The notes: generated by a model not told the origin, from the letters alone. DNA of 64,000 bases from Phymatolithon calcareum (GCA_977006965.1 OZ345354.1:2728001-2792000), one strand, 5' to 3'. Positions 43,194 through 54,067 are shown, counted from the stretch's first letter. Made by a program: numbers and translations.

Positions 43194-45620
43194 CAGGGAT
43201 AGTACCAATATTATTGTTATTTATTCGGGCACATGGTGCAATAGCAATTGCAATACCAATAATGCAAGGTTGAAGGCAATAGCAATTGCAATATCTGACC
43301 ATTCTTCCAATATCAATTGAAATAACAGAATCTAATTCAGGTCCTCCTGCGCCATGTCTTCACTCACGCGTTGGATCACTCTTGCGCTCCGGGCAGTGTT
43401 CATCGCCACGGAGACCGACTGTTGATTCCAGTAACCTTTGTTCTCTGTAAGAAACAGTAGGGCTTCTAGTAATAACGGTGCCATCCCCTTGCGATTGTAT
43501 GTCAAAACATTCTTGGCCATCGACCAAAGCCTCTCCACCTCGGCAGTTGATCCAAGAATATAGTCGCAATTTATATAAGTCTGATGGACTTCGGCACGCT
43601 TGCGCTTTTTTACGGCAATTCTTTCCGCCATTGACAGCCGGCCTCCGCCCGATCCGCCGATGGAGCTTGTTATACCGTCATCGTGTTCCAGTTTGAGCTT
43701 CTTGCATGTATCCTTCTCTTCATTTGTCATAGTATCGGACTCATCACCCTGTATCTTAACAACTCCCGACTCGAATGCTGGGTCACACAAAATTGATGCA
43801 CGTGATGCAATGTAGTGTTTTCCAAGCTGACATCGGTATAATGGTGAGTTATCATCGTACTTGCACTGCTCGACTGCTGAAATCAACTCATCAAGAGCTA
43901 AGCGACAGTCCAACAACGAAGCACCGCGCTTCTGTAGTTCCAGAGTTACCTGGTTGATTTGCTGAAACTGAAATGCGTACACATTGATCTGTTGCGGAAC
44001 TGCTCGCTCTCTTCCATCGCTATCGTTGCTCCTTCTGCCTTTGCCGCGTCGATTAACTGCTCGCGTATGCGGTTGAAGCGCTTGAGCATATGACACTTTC
44101 CGGACCAACGCGTCTCACTATGCATAACTGGAGCCAATTCAGTAAGGTTGCGTAGTATTGCTCGGTTCTTCAATTTTTTGCAGTCGTTCATCGTTGCATG
44201 CACTGAGTCTATCGCTGCTTGGAGTCTATCGTCACTGACAATCATCTTGTTCACCTCTAGGTTGAGCTTATGACTAGCAAAGCAAACACGAGCGATTTCC
44301 ATAACCCTGGCGATTGACTTATTGACATTGCAGTTGTCGGAAACCTGACAAACTGCCCAGGTATGCACGTTGACCCCGAAGAAGTCGAACACGTCTTCTA
44401 GTTGACGCACGTGAGCATGTGCGTTGAAAGTAATGGTTTCAAGATCCGACATGCCTCCTTGAACATAATCATCTTCTACGTTCGCAATAGGACTCACAGA
44501 CAGAAGCACAATAGAGATCTCTTCATTCTCGCGCGCTGTGCCTCCTTCCAGCATCTTCACACGTCTCATGAACAATCCATATACGCTCAAGTAATGTGTC
44601 CCACTGCCGGTCCAGCTATCGTGCATAATGGCCCCTTTGGTATCAGCAACATCGTCTCTGATTCGCAGTTCGACGAGCTCAACGAGCTTGAATAGTGTCT
44701 CTTTGAATATCCGAGTTGAGAACTTCTCACGGAAACACGAAAACTTGCGATATTTCTCGCTTTGAATATGTGACACCGGCAATGACATCTAGACGACATG
44801 TCTAATGTTCCAGAACATGGTCTTTTCCTTGTCAGTTGCGAGAAATGTCATTGGTGAGTGAGTGGCGATAAACGAGCTTGCTTGGCGACGGCGTAGACTG
44901 GCCAGCTCATCTCTGTAGACCTGAAAAAGGTGATCTTGGCTTCCTCCAGATATGCAACTCTTCAGCTGGCTGTATGGGTTAGTATACCCCTTTTCTTTTT
45001 CAAAAGCGATTTCACCATTGTCTCGGCAGTCAGCACCTTTCGGGCAGGGAAGGATGTTAAAGGCACCTTATAGCGTGTTATTCCGGTTCTGCGAGACTGC
45101 ACATCGCGTTCTTCTTCACGTGGCATCTGCATTAGCACCTCAACAACTTCTTTTGGGCCTGGTTTGCGTCCGTTGCTTGACATTCTGGACGTAGTGTTTC
45201 GGCAGAGCAATTCGAAGGAGTGTGAAGTCCAAGAGATCGCGTGAGCAAGACATCACTCCGGAGCAATTTCAGAGTGAATGCCAGTCGATGTGTCTGTATT
45301 TATCGAGATGCATCGATAGCAGAGCAGAATTCTTGACAGCAATCGGATGCCGCAGATTCGGGTGGCAATACGTTAACTATGTGGGGAGCTTCTATAACCC
45401 TTTTCCGTAAATTTCCCTTACAGATCCTGTACCGCAGCGCTGTACGACGATCTTGCCAGCGCCGAGGAGGGAAAGGGTGTAACTTGATTTTCGATCATAT
45501 GCCATTACTTTTTGCAATAATTATTGCAATAAGTACCTCTCAGGGCAATTAAGGCTTTATTGCAATATGCTGCAATAAATTGCAATAAAAACAATAAAAA
45601 TAATATTGGTACCAAGCGTG
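43194..45620 (-). mobile_element. hAT element 1, 2427 bp, with 8-bp target duplication
   Basis: The left end starts CAGGGATAGTACCAATATTA and the right end stops at ATATTGGTACCAAGCGTG. The inner parts of the ends are inverted (GTACCAATATTATT against AATAATATTGGTAC). Exact 8-bp duplications CTTGCTTT flank it (43186-43193 and 45621-45628), the hAT hallmark. Both subterminal zones are crowded with TTGCAAT words. Confidence 0.93.
43332..45210 (-). pseudogene. hAT transposase, frameshifted copy
   Basis: Frames 45210-44962, 44788-43946 and 44108-43332 together match the intact transposase of element 2 closely (for example SPIANVEDDYVQGGMSDLET against SPIANVEEDDVQRGMSHLET). At least two frame changes and a damaged region at 44.79-44.96 kb make it non-functional. 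The C-terminal dimerisation region (STAEVERLWSMAKNVLTYNR) is preserved. Confidence 0.9.
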
Positions 45621-45628
45621 CTTGCTTT

Positions 45629-45943
45629 GTCCCCTCGTGGGGCTCGCAAGGCAGCGCTTTATTCTTAATTAATTTCTACTTAGATGACGGCAGATCGTTA
45701 TTTCTGCGAGGTAATTAGGAAAGCACTCCTTCTTCTCTGCCTACCGCTCGACAACTCGATTCCACCCGGAGCAAGAGTGGTGGTTCCACGTTCCGCGAGT
45801 CCACGTGGACGGCCAGATCATTTGGACTCTACTCTTTACCGCTCCCTTATCTTCTTTACACGTATGATGCACTGTAATCCCTCCGTATCGACGACAGAAA
45901 AACCCGTAGGAGAAAACTGCGTCGGACTCTTCACGATAAACAG
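45629..45943. other. non-coding between hAT 1 and the tRNA-like sequence
   Basis: No gene. If the tRNA-like sequence is the head of a SINE, this stretch would be its body. Confidence 0.4.
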
Positions 45944-46032
45944 GCACACCCGAGATTCGAACCCGGAACTTTCTCTTGATCACATCTTGCTACGTATCCC
46001 CCGAATCAGTTTAACCACTTGACCAGGTGGGT
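45944..46032 (-). tRNA. tRNA-like sequence (pseudo-tRNA or SINE head)
   Basis: On the minus strand an A box TGGTCAAGTGG (46025-46015) and a B box GGTTCGAATC (45963-45954) are spaced as in a tRNA with a long variable arm. The T stem CCGGG/CTCGG pairs around TTCGAAT. The acceptor stem pairs at only about five of seven positions and I cannot place an anticodon stem with confidence. A decayed tRNA or tRNA-derived SINE fits best. Confidence 0.45.
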
Positions 46033-46771
46033 TGAAGCAAGGTATAAACCACGCAATTTGTCGGAACAAATATATTCACGCGAAGCGACATTTACTGAGC
46101 CTGGAATTTCATCTTCATAGGTAAGCTCTCTTAGCGGTATCGAATAAGCGTGTCAATTGGACCTAGCCTACGTCTCCGGTGGGTGCCCTACCCTGAGTCC
46201 TCTGTCGGGAGCCGAAGGCTCCTGACCTGAGACGCGTCTTTCCGTAGGAGCCAGGAGACACGCCTGTATGTTTTCCCCTTCTTTCTTTCTTTCTTTCTTG
46301 TACTGCGGGATTTCTCGAAGCTGATGGAACAACATCGCATACATACGGCTTTAGTAGACATTAACAGATACGAGTGGTACTTGATGCCACAACAGCTGTC
46401 CCAGCTGCACAAGGTGCAGACCATGGTCCAGCTTAACATCCATATTGCTACGCAGCCAATCTTCATACGCCGTCCTTCAAAGGGATGCCCGGGTTGGAAA
46501 CCATTTTGGACGTTCACGGTAGCTAATCATCACTCTGCCTTCTTTCATTTTCTTCTGTTTTCTCTCCCAGCTTCCTTGAGCGTTGCAGCACACCACACAG
46601 GGCGGAATCCATGTACTACCATATTACCAGAAGGTGATAGTCTTCTTCCATGGGAAGGCCGGAGCACAGCTCTTGTAATTTCAAAAAACCCTGCATTGTA
46701 GCGGGGAAAAATTCCTGACTGAACTCTTGGCTCCTTCCTGTGACGCAGAGGTGTTTTCCCCTTCATAGCTG
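46033..46771. other. non-coding with a TTTC microsatellite
   Basis: Contains (TTTC)n at about 46278-46299 and a hairpin around GGGAGCCGAAGGCTCC near 46208. No gene seen. Confidence 0.5.
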
Positions 46772-47481
46772 TTGAGGTATTCGCACCAAAATATCCATGA
46801 AGAGTGTGGCCTCACTAAAAATAACATGAACATTTCCCTCGGACCATTGTATACCATGAGCTACAGTACTTGGCTCATATCCTGGGTAGGAACAATTGGC
46901 AGTTCGAACAGAAACTGTTTTCTAGTGGACAAGGGGGTCCCGCAAAGGTCCTCCCTCAGTCCAAGCCTCTACAACATCTTCATGGATGAGTTCGCCGAAC
47001 GTATTAGCCGGGTATCAAAAACCTGGACTGAAGTTCCGGCTATCCTTTTCGTAGACGATGTTCTTCTTTCAGCGAAATCTCCAGCTGTTTTGAAAGGCCT
47101 ATGGATATAGATAATCAATGGACACAAGAGCGAGAGATAACGTGGAACACAAAACAAGGGAAAAGCGAAATCCTCGAATCAGAAGAAACATTCCGCAAGG
47201 CATTCGAGCTCGCGAACAAGGTCCTGGCACAAGTTCCGGAGCTCACGTACCTCGGAATATCCCTAGGCCTTGAAGGAGCCACAGATACGCAAATGATGGA
47301 ACGGGTAAAGAAAGCAAGGACGGCCGTTTACGAGTTGAGTACACTGGGAGTATAGATGTATATACAGATATACAGGGCGCTAATACAGCCGCTCTGGAAG
47401 TACAGAATGCACTTGACGCCCTGGACAGAAGATGTACCAAGGGTGACGAAATTGATAAAGCAGAAATGACATAAAAGCTCG
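46772..47481 (+). pseudogene. LINE reverse transcriptase fragment
   Basis: Frames 46772-47110 and 47101-47355 carry KGVPQRSSLSPSLYNIFMD (motif B), ILFVDDVLL (catalytic FVDD), TWNTKQGKSEIL (motif D) and ELTYLGISLG, continuing after a stop as YRALIQPLWKYRMHLTPW. It is related to the LINE at 37-38 kb but not identical. It is broken by a frameshift near 47.1 kb and a stop at 47355. Confidence 0.85.
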
Positions 47482-47903
47482 CTGGGAGTACCTCAATGCG
47501 AGAGAACCTAAGCATCTAGAAGAAAACTAAAACCAATTCAAGAATTCTAGCACGAGCTAGTGCTGCTAATAGGGAACGCCGAAGACAATGTGTTCCACTT
47601 GTCGTGGACACAGCTATTAATTCATAGACCCTTCGGGCACTACAATCGTGGAACCGATTATCCTCCAAAGATCCTACATTCTGGATATGAATCTAGAACG
47701 AAAATCGCTGCTATCATCAAAGTCATCACGCCAATCGGAAAGCTTGGCTTCGCTTGTCATCAGGCTGATATTAGACTATGTCATCTCGCTCACTTGAGAA
47801 AGTTTGGCTAATTCGATATCGGGAACTTCAATTACCAACAAGGTTGAACCAGTATACCTGCTGGTATATCCAACGCAGACGAGTTCGCTCGCATGACGGA
47901 TAA
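47482..47903. other. spacer, possible degenerate LINE 3' region
   Basis: Short frames only, no recognisable domain. Ends at the left target duplication of hAT element 2. Confidence 0.4.
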
Positions 47904-47911
47904 TACATAAG

Positions 47912-50321
47912 CAGGGATAGTACCAATATTATTGCTATTTATTCGGGCACATGATGCAATAGCAATTGCAATACCAATAATGCAAGGTTGAAGGCAATAG
48001 CAATTGCAATATCTGACCATTCTTCCAATATCAATTGCAATAACGGAATCTAATTCAAGTCCTCCTGCGCCATGTCTACACTCACGCGTTGGATCACTCT
48101 TGCGCTCCGGGCAGTGTTTATCGTCACAGAGACCGACTGCTCGTCCCAGTAAACTTTGTTCTCTTTAAGAAAAAGCAGGGCTTCTAGTAATAACGGTGTC
48201 ATCCCCTTGCGATTGTATGTCAAAACATTCTTGGCCATCGACCAAAGCCTCTCCACCTCGGCAGTTGATCCAAGAATATAGTCGCAATTTATAGAAGTCT
48301 GATGGACTTCGGCACGCTTGCGCTTTTTTACGGCAATTCTTTCCGCCATCGACAGCTGGCCTCCAGCCGATCCGCCGATGGAGCTTGTTATACCGTCATC
48401 GTGTTCCAGTTTGAGCTTCTTGCATGCATCCTTCTCTTCATTTGTCATAGTATCGGACTCACCCCGCTGCATCTTAACAACTCCCGACTCGAATGCTGGG
48501 TCACACAAAATTGATGCACGTGATGCAATGTAGTGTTTTCCAATCTGACATCGGTATAATGGTGAGTTGACATCGTACTTGCACTGCTCGACTGCTGAAA
48601 TCAACTCATCAAGAGCTAAGCGACAGTCCAACAACGAAGCACCGCGCTTCTGTAGTTCCAGAGTTACCTGGTTGATTTGCTTAAACTGACTTGCGTACAG
48701 CATAGATCTGTTGCGGAACTGCTCGCTCTCGTCCATAGTTATCGTTGCTCCTTCTGCCTTTGCCGCGTCGATTAACTGCTCGCGTATGCGGTTGAATCGT
48801 TTGAGCATATGATACTTTCCGGACCGACGCGTCTCATTATGCATAACTGGAGCCAATTCAGTAAGGATGCGTAATATTGCTCGGTTCTTCAGTTTTTTGC
48901 AGTCGTTCATCGTTGCATGCACTGAGTCTATCGCTGCTTGGGGTCTATCATCACTGACAATCATCTTGTTCACCTCTAGGTTGAGCTTATGACTAGCACA
49001 GCTAACATGAGCGATTTCCATAAGCCTGGCGATTGACTTGTTGACATTGCAGTTGTCGGCAACCTGACAAACTGCCCAGGTATGCACGTTGACCCCGAAG
49101 AAGTCGAACACGTCTTCTAGTTGACGCACGTGAGCATGTGCGTTGAAAGTAATGGTTTCAAGATGCGACATGCCTCTTTGAACATCATCCTCTTCTACGT
49201 TCGCAATAGGACTCACAGACAGAAGCAAAATAGCGAGCTCTTCATTCTCGCGCGCTGTGCCTCTTTCCAGCATCTTCACACGTCTCATGAACAAGCCGTA
49301 TACACCCAAGTAATGTGTCCCATTGGCGGTCCAGCCATCGTGCATAATGGCTCCTTTGGTACCAGCAATATCGTCTCTGATTCGTTCGACGAGCTCAACG
49401 AGCTTGAATAGTGTCTCTTTGAATATCCGAGTTGAGAACTTCTCACGGAAGCACGAAAACTTGCGATATTTCTCGCTTTGAACATGTGAAACCGGCAATG
49501 ACATGTAGACCACAAGTCTAATGTACCCGTAAATGGCCTGCTCCTTGTCAGTTGCGAGAAATGTCATTGGTGAATGAGTGGCGATAAACGAGCTTGCTTG
49601 GCAGCGGCGTAGACTGGCCAGCGCATCTCTGTAGACCTGAAAAAGGTGATCTTCGCTTCCTCCAGATATGCAACTCTTCAGCTGGCTGTATGGGTTAGTA
49701 TACCCCCTTCCTTTTTCAAAAGCGATTTCACCATTATCTCGGCTCTCAGCACCTTTCGGGCAGAGAGGGATGTTAAAATGCACTTTATAGTGTGTTATTC
49801 CAGTTCTACGAGACTGCACATCGCGTTCTTCTTCACGTAGCTTCTGCGTTAGTACCTCAACAACTTCTTTTGGGCCTGGTTTGCGTCCGTTGCTTGACAT
49901 TCTGGACGTAGTGTTTCGGAAGAGCAATTCGCAGGAGTGTGAAATCCAAGAGATCGCGTGAGCAAGACAGCATTCAAGAGCAGTTTCCGAGTCAATGCCA
50001 GTCGACGTGTCTGTAATTATGAGAGCAGAATTCCTGACAGTAATCGGATGCCGCAGATTCGGGTGGCAATACGTAAACTGTGTGGGGAGTTTCTGTAAAC
50101 CTTTTCCGTAAATTTCCCTTACAGATCCTGTACCGCAGCGCTGTACGACGATCTTGCCAGCGCCGAGGAGGGCAAGGGTGTACCTTGATTTTCGATCATA
50201 TGCCATCACTTTTTGCAATAACTATTGCAATAAGCACCTCTCAGGGCAATTAAGACTTTATTGCAATATATTGCAATATATTGCAATAAAAATAATAAAA
50301 ATAATATTGGTACCAAACGTG
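47912..50321 (-). mobile_element. hAT element 2, 2410 bp, probably autonomous
   Basis: Same ends as element 1 (left CAGGGATAGTACCAATATTA, right ATATTGGTACCAAACGTG). Exact 8-bp target duplications TACATAAG lie at 47904-47911 and 50322-50329. Subterminal TTGCAAT clusters are at both ends. It carries one long transposase frame. Confidence 0.95.
48050..50206 (-). CDS. hAT transposase, full length
   Basis: About 718 residues from ATG 50206; the open frame begins earlier at a TTG (50218). A second plausible start is MSSNGRKPGPKEVVEVLTQK, about 100 residues in. The N-terminal region before residue 190 would hold the DNA-binding domain (NIPLCPKGAES...) in degenerate form. The RNase H-like core includes GAIMHDGWTANGTHYLGVYG (first acidic position) and NTHTWAVCQVADNCNVNKSI-type sequence. 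The C-terminal hAT dimerisation region reads STAEVERLWSMAKNVLTYNR and then LLLEALLFLKEN. There are no internal stops. Together with intact ends and target duplication this is the best candidate here for a transposon able to move. Confidence 0.9.
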   Translation of the reverse strand: MAYDRKSRYTLALLGAGKIVVQRCGTGSVREIYGKGLQKLPTQFTYCHPNLRHPITVRNSALIITDTSTGIDSETALECCLAHAISWISHSCELLFRNTTSRMSSNGRKPGPKEVVEVLTQKLREEERDVQSRRTGITHYKVHFNIPLCPKGAESRDNGEIAFEKGRGYTNPYSQLKSCISGGSEDHLFQVYRDALASLRRCQASSFIATHSPMTFLATDKEQAIYGYIRLVVYMSLPVSHVQSEKYRKFSCFREKFSTRIFKETLFKLVELVERIRDDIAGTKGAIMHDGWTANGTHYLGVYGLFMRRVKMLERGTARENEELAILLLSVSPIANVEEDDVQRGMSHLETITFNAHAHVRQLEDVFDFFGVNVHTWAVCQVADNCNVNKSIARLMEIAHVSCASHKLNLEVNKMIVSDDRPQAAIDSVHATMNDCKKLKNRAILRILTELAPVMHNETRRSGKYHMLKRFNRIREQLIDAAKAEGATITMDESEQFRNRSMLYASQFKQINQVTLELQKRGASLLDCRLALDELISAVEQCKYDVNSPLYRCQIGKHYIASRASILCDPAFESGVVKMQRGESDTMTNEEKDACKKLKLEHDDGITSSIGGSAGGQLSMAERIAVKKRKRAEVHQTSINCDYILGSTAEVERLWSMAKNVLTYNRKGMTPLLLEALLFLKENKVYWDEQSVSVTINTARSARVIQRVSVDMAQEDLN

Positions 50322-50334
50322 TACATAAGTGTAA

Positions 50335-50560
50335 AGTGACACGTTCCGAGCAAGAGCCGAAGCCTTCCGATCCTGTTCATGAACAGTACAACACAATTGC
50401 GCGCGCTATTCAACAAGCATGCAACCGCCGATTAAAACTCTTTAATATAGTCGGGAAACGTTTTGGGCATGACATTAGTCGACACTCACATTGTTCCCAT
50501 GCAGTGGCTATCCTTACGCAATTTATGATACAGCATGGTAAGCCTCTCTTCGATATCTAA
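50335..50560 (+). pseudogene. C-terminal remnant of a DDE_Tnp_4-type transposase
   Basis: ARAIQQACNRRLKLF, GKRFGHDISRHSHCSHAVAI and QHGKPLFDI align with the C-terminus of the transposase at 20.2-20.5 kb (RARHENVNKRLKQF, QRFRHPLSRHGDCFFAV, EEPLFSV). The catalytic Glu position is Gln here. hAT element 2 sits immediately upstream, so the hAT may have inserted into it; the other half was not found. Confidence 0.6.
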
Positions 50561-51294
50561 AAGAAGAAGAATAAAAGTAGGTTCTTATTTAAAAGTTACC
50601 AACGCACCTGCTGGCGCTCGGGGCAGCGTTTCGTGTGCCAAGAAAACTTGGCTCGATTCTGTCCAGTGAAGATTTTCACTTCCCGGACTAAGAGTACTCA
50701 AAGTATTTTACCCATTTATCCCATCTTCAGCAAGGGTAAGGCACAGTGCCATTGTGTCTGCTGGATGTATCACAGAGCGAAGCTGGCTCTTATTGTCCAT
50801 TTCTTACAAATGGCTTCACAATGCGACTGATCGAAACCTCTGGGCTCAACACTGGCGCTGAGACCCACTCTCCTTCACCTGGTGAGAGGCACGAAATGTG
50901 CTGATACATTGAGGGCTTTTCCTCGCGCGTGAGCTGTGATCCAACCCACGGAAGTTCATTGCCAATTGTCACGACCAGAAAAAATAATTATTGCCGGTAA
51001 TCTCATATCATTTCCGCGTAGATCCGATTTGTTCGAGCTACTATTCTTTGGACGTGACTGATCCAGATTGGTGATATCATCACTTGATTTCTTGTTGATA
51101 TTTACAATTTTACGTATTTATTTTAATCTCTGATTCTATCTTGCATAATGCCAAACTAACAAGTCGGCGAACGTATCCTTGGAATAAAAACACGCGGAGC
51201 GCTTCAGATAGGTTGATATCTTTCTCGTTACTGATAGTCATCCCTCGAAATGGAAAAATCCCCGTCATCGCGACGATGGTCGATAAAACAGCTC
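50561..51294. other. intergenic, nothing recognised
   Basis: Short frames without domains. Confidence 0.5.
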
Positions 51295-52404
51295 TCACAG
51301 GACCGAGGATGCATGCGATGAATCAAGCATGTCAGCAATTTGCCTGACTGCATTTGCGGCATTCATACAGGCCCTGACTGCAAGCCTGAAACGAATGATT
51401 CTGCACAAGGCGTTCTGCTCAAGAACGATTTTCGCTTCATCTTTTTCGAGCTTGTCTGCGGTTTCCTTGAAGGCTTTTGCGACTTTCATATAATCACCGT
51501 CATTAAATTGTTTTGACATGGCCGCAAGAGTGTAGATGCGATAAGGAACCAATATTGCGAACAACGGAAGAACAGCATCAAAAATCATCTCGCCAATTGC
51601 CTCAGCAGCACTTTCGGCGCCCATTTCGAGAACGCCACTATCTTCCAGAACGCTCTCCACACCTGGTATTTTGAGCTTTCGAGCGAGCTCGATAGCCTGG
51701 CAATGATCAATATCAGCCAATTCGTGCGCATTTTGTTTCAGACCAACAATGTTTTCAATGATCTCGGATTTCTCTGCAATCTGGTCAGGTGAGCAGCTGC
51801 CACCGAGTTCAGCCAATTCGCGCACATCTTGTTTCAGACCGTCGATGCTGTCATTGATCTCGGTTTTCTCTGCAATATGGTGTGGTGAGCAGCTGACGCC
51901 GCGTGCGCCAAGCTTGTAAGTGACATACAGCAACCAAGCTCTTTCGACAATAGCATCGCTCGCTGCTTTCGTATCGGTGCGAAAACCGAAAACTTGTTCC
52001 AGATCTTTAGCGAGGAGTTCCATCACCTCGCGTTCCTCTCGCATGGATTTCGCAATTTCAGCGCTTTGGGAAAAGTTCTTAAAGCTCGAGCCTAATTGGC
52101 AGGCGCTGCTCAAACCGCCTCCAGCAGCTGCAACTACACCACCGATGACGATGAGAGGGGCAGTAACAGGGGCGGCTGCGGCGCAAAATGCTGCGGTGAC
52201 AGCGCCGCCGATAACAGCGAGTCCGCCGCCGACACCAACTGCACCTCCAGATATCTTGCCGACTTCAGCTAATCGATTGGTTTCTTCACTTAGACCAGCT
52301 TGACTGCGTAGCTCTTCCACGTTTGCCGTTCGTGCTTCTTGAAATCGGTTGGCATGAGTTGAGAGTACTCTTTGAAGCTGGTACAGTTGTTGGGCGGACG
52401 TCAT
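51295..52404 (-). CDS. ApoL-like protein with glycine-rich hydrophobic hairpin
   Basis: 369 residues from ATG 52404, intronless. An N-terminal amphipathic helix (QQLYQLQRVLSTHANRFQEA) is followed by a Gly/Ala-rich hydrophobic region at about residues 50-105 (GGAVGVGGGLAVIGGAV, then APVTAPLIVIGGVVAAAGGG). This resembles the membrane hairpin of apolipoprotein L-type proteins, including the APVTA segment. A helical, coiled-coil-prone body contains two similar units (SCSPHHIAEKTEINDSIDGL and SCSPDQIAEKSEIIENIVGL). A second hydrophobic stretch lies near residue 280 (AVLPLFAILVPYRIYTLAA). It is probably a membrane-associated helical protein. Family assignment rests on the glycine-rich motif and is tentative; no role is assigned. 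Confidence 0.6.
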   Translation of the reverse strand: MTSAQQLYQLQRVLSTHANRFQEARTANVEELRSQAGLSEETNRLAEVGKISGGAVGVGGGLAVIGGAVTAAFCAAAAPVTAPLIVIGGVVAAAGGGLSSACQLGSSFKNFSQSAEIAKSMREEREVMELLAKDLEQVFGFRTDTKAASDAIVERAWLLYVTYKLGARGVSCSPHHIAEKTEINDSIDGLKQDVRELAELGGSCSPDQIAEKSEIIENIVGLKQNAHELADIDHCQAIELARKLKIPGVESVLEDSGVLEMGAESAAEAIGEMIFDAVLPLFAILVPYRIYTLAAMSKQFNDGDYMKVAKAFKETADKLEKDEAKIVLEQNALCRIIRFRLAVRACMNAANAVRQIADMLDSSHASSVL

Positions 52405-52899
52405 GATTTGTGAAGCAGAAGTTTGATTTCAGCGAGATGGCGAGGATGAGTGATACCAGTGAGTGAACGATATTGGAGAGAGTTATATACTCTTTTTCTG
52501 TGCACGATTTATATTACGATCCGCTCTCTGTGGTTTCGGACTTCTGATTCCTTTTCGAACAGCGTTCATAATCGAACCAAAAAGTTGCTTTCCAAAAATC
52601 ATGACATGATTTTAGGAAGCAAACATGATGACAAGTCGAGAAGATGCATCAACCATGACGGTTCCATGGCGAATAATGCCCATGCAAGTACTGTATGATA
52701 TCTGCATTACTTTTCATATTATGTGTACATGTACGCTGCCCAGCAATGCATCCCTTGTCTGGGGTATCATAGCCATGATGGCTATGCGGGTACAGTATTA
52801 TCATACTGTCTTCAGGTCCACGTCCACCAAATCCGCACCCATCCTTTCTGCAACTCTGTCCCGAGCTCATTTGACGTCAATGCACAATGACGGTATCAC
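52405..52899. other. non-coding
   Basis: Probably holds the promoter of the ApoL-like gene at its left edge. Small inverted repeats only (AAAATCATG/CATGATTTT near 52600). Confidence 0.4.
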
Positions 52900-52923
52900 C
52901 AGGGGAATGTTAACATTCCCCTG
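52900..52923. repeat. perfect 24-bp palindrome
   Basis: CAGGGGAATGTT with its exact reverse complement, no loop. Confidence 0.85.
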
Positions 52924-53261
52924 ATATCATGTCGTTCTTCCATTATCTTTTTGAACCACATCACGGATTAGAAGCATGGTCCTCAGCAACTCTGACATTC
53001 ATAATAAGATCCAGTTTCGTCAAGTTTTTATTTGAAAGTGGTCTGTGTGCTTGGAGGTGCTCTGTACCAAACTGAGAGGACCAGCATATATTTGGCGACG
53101 CCAATGACTCCGGCTTTTCCTGGAAACCTCTGGGTTGAGAAGCCACAGTGGGCAACCTGAAGCCATGAACTGCACTGAGACTCGGTCTATACCGGGTGGT
53201 TTTGTGTTGTGTCTTGAAGCAGTACTGTAATTCATTTCGCGGCCACTTCCAAATTAGTCTA

Positions 53262-53659
53262 CAGTCAGACCTCGATAAATGGAACCTCTTTTTTAGAATA
53301 ACCTCGGTTAGCAGCATAATCGAGTGCTCCACGAAAACCGTATCCGCCTAAATTTAACGAAAATTAAAGGATTCTAGAATATTTGATAGGAGCATTACTT
53401 CATGTTCGAGGTCACGGGGCATACCTTAAATTTTGTTATAATTTTGTTTAGCGTACACGGAGCATATCCTCACTCGTAGAATACTGTAAGTACTTTTCAT
53501 GTTTCTCCTGCCATTGGCATACAGTACAGTAGAATATGGCTACTGTTCGGCACACGTGTGATCCAAAACTTATGATTCAAAATTCGACTTGAGAATAACC
53601 TCGATTTTGAGAATATTGGACCATTCCACATTGCCCATCCATTTATCGAGGTCTGACTG
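53262..53659. mobile_element. MITE of Tc1/mariner-pogo type, 398 bp
   Basis: Terminal inverted repeats begin CAGTCAGACCTCGATAAATG at both ends and are flanked by TA (53260-53261 and 53660-53661). Just inside, AGAATAACCTCG and CGAGGTTATTCT form a second inverted pair near each end. No coding capacity. Confidence 0.88.
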
Positions 53660-54011
53660 TATACCGGATTTGCTGTGTTCGTGTTCGTTGAAGCAATTTC
53701 GTAATTTTTGGAGCCCCTTCTCAAGAACATTGTTCTGTACTTCTTCTCACCTCTCCTACTCATTTTATACTGAGTAATGTGCTGGAACAGAATTCGGTCG
53801 CGCCTCTTGGATGGGGATCGATATTGAGCGCTCAGTCCATTGTCCACCGATGAGTCTACTAGAGACAAGAGTACTGTGAGTACACTGGTGGCGACGATCG
53901 CTGGGTTGACGCTGTCCATCGTGTTGGCTCGGAACATGCATCGAGAAGGGAGTTGAAAGGGACTTTTGTACTCTAGCGCGCGCCAAAATGCAAATTCGCG
54001 CCAAATGCGGA

Positions 54012-54067
54012 CACGACAATTATGTTAACTTCTTGACCGCGGGAAAGAAGTTAACATTTTTGTCGTG
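54012..54067. repeat. imperfect hairpin
   Basis: CACGACAATTATGTTAACTT pairs with AAGTTAACATTTTTGTCGTG except for one or two positions, around a GC-rich loop. Confidence 0.7.
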
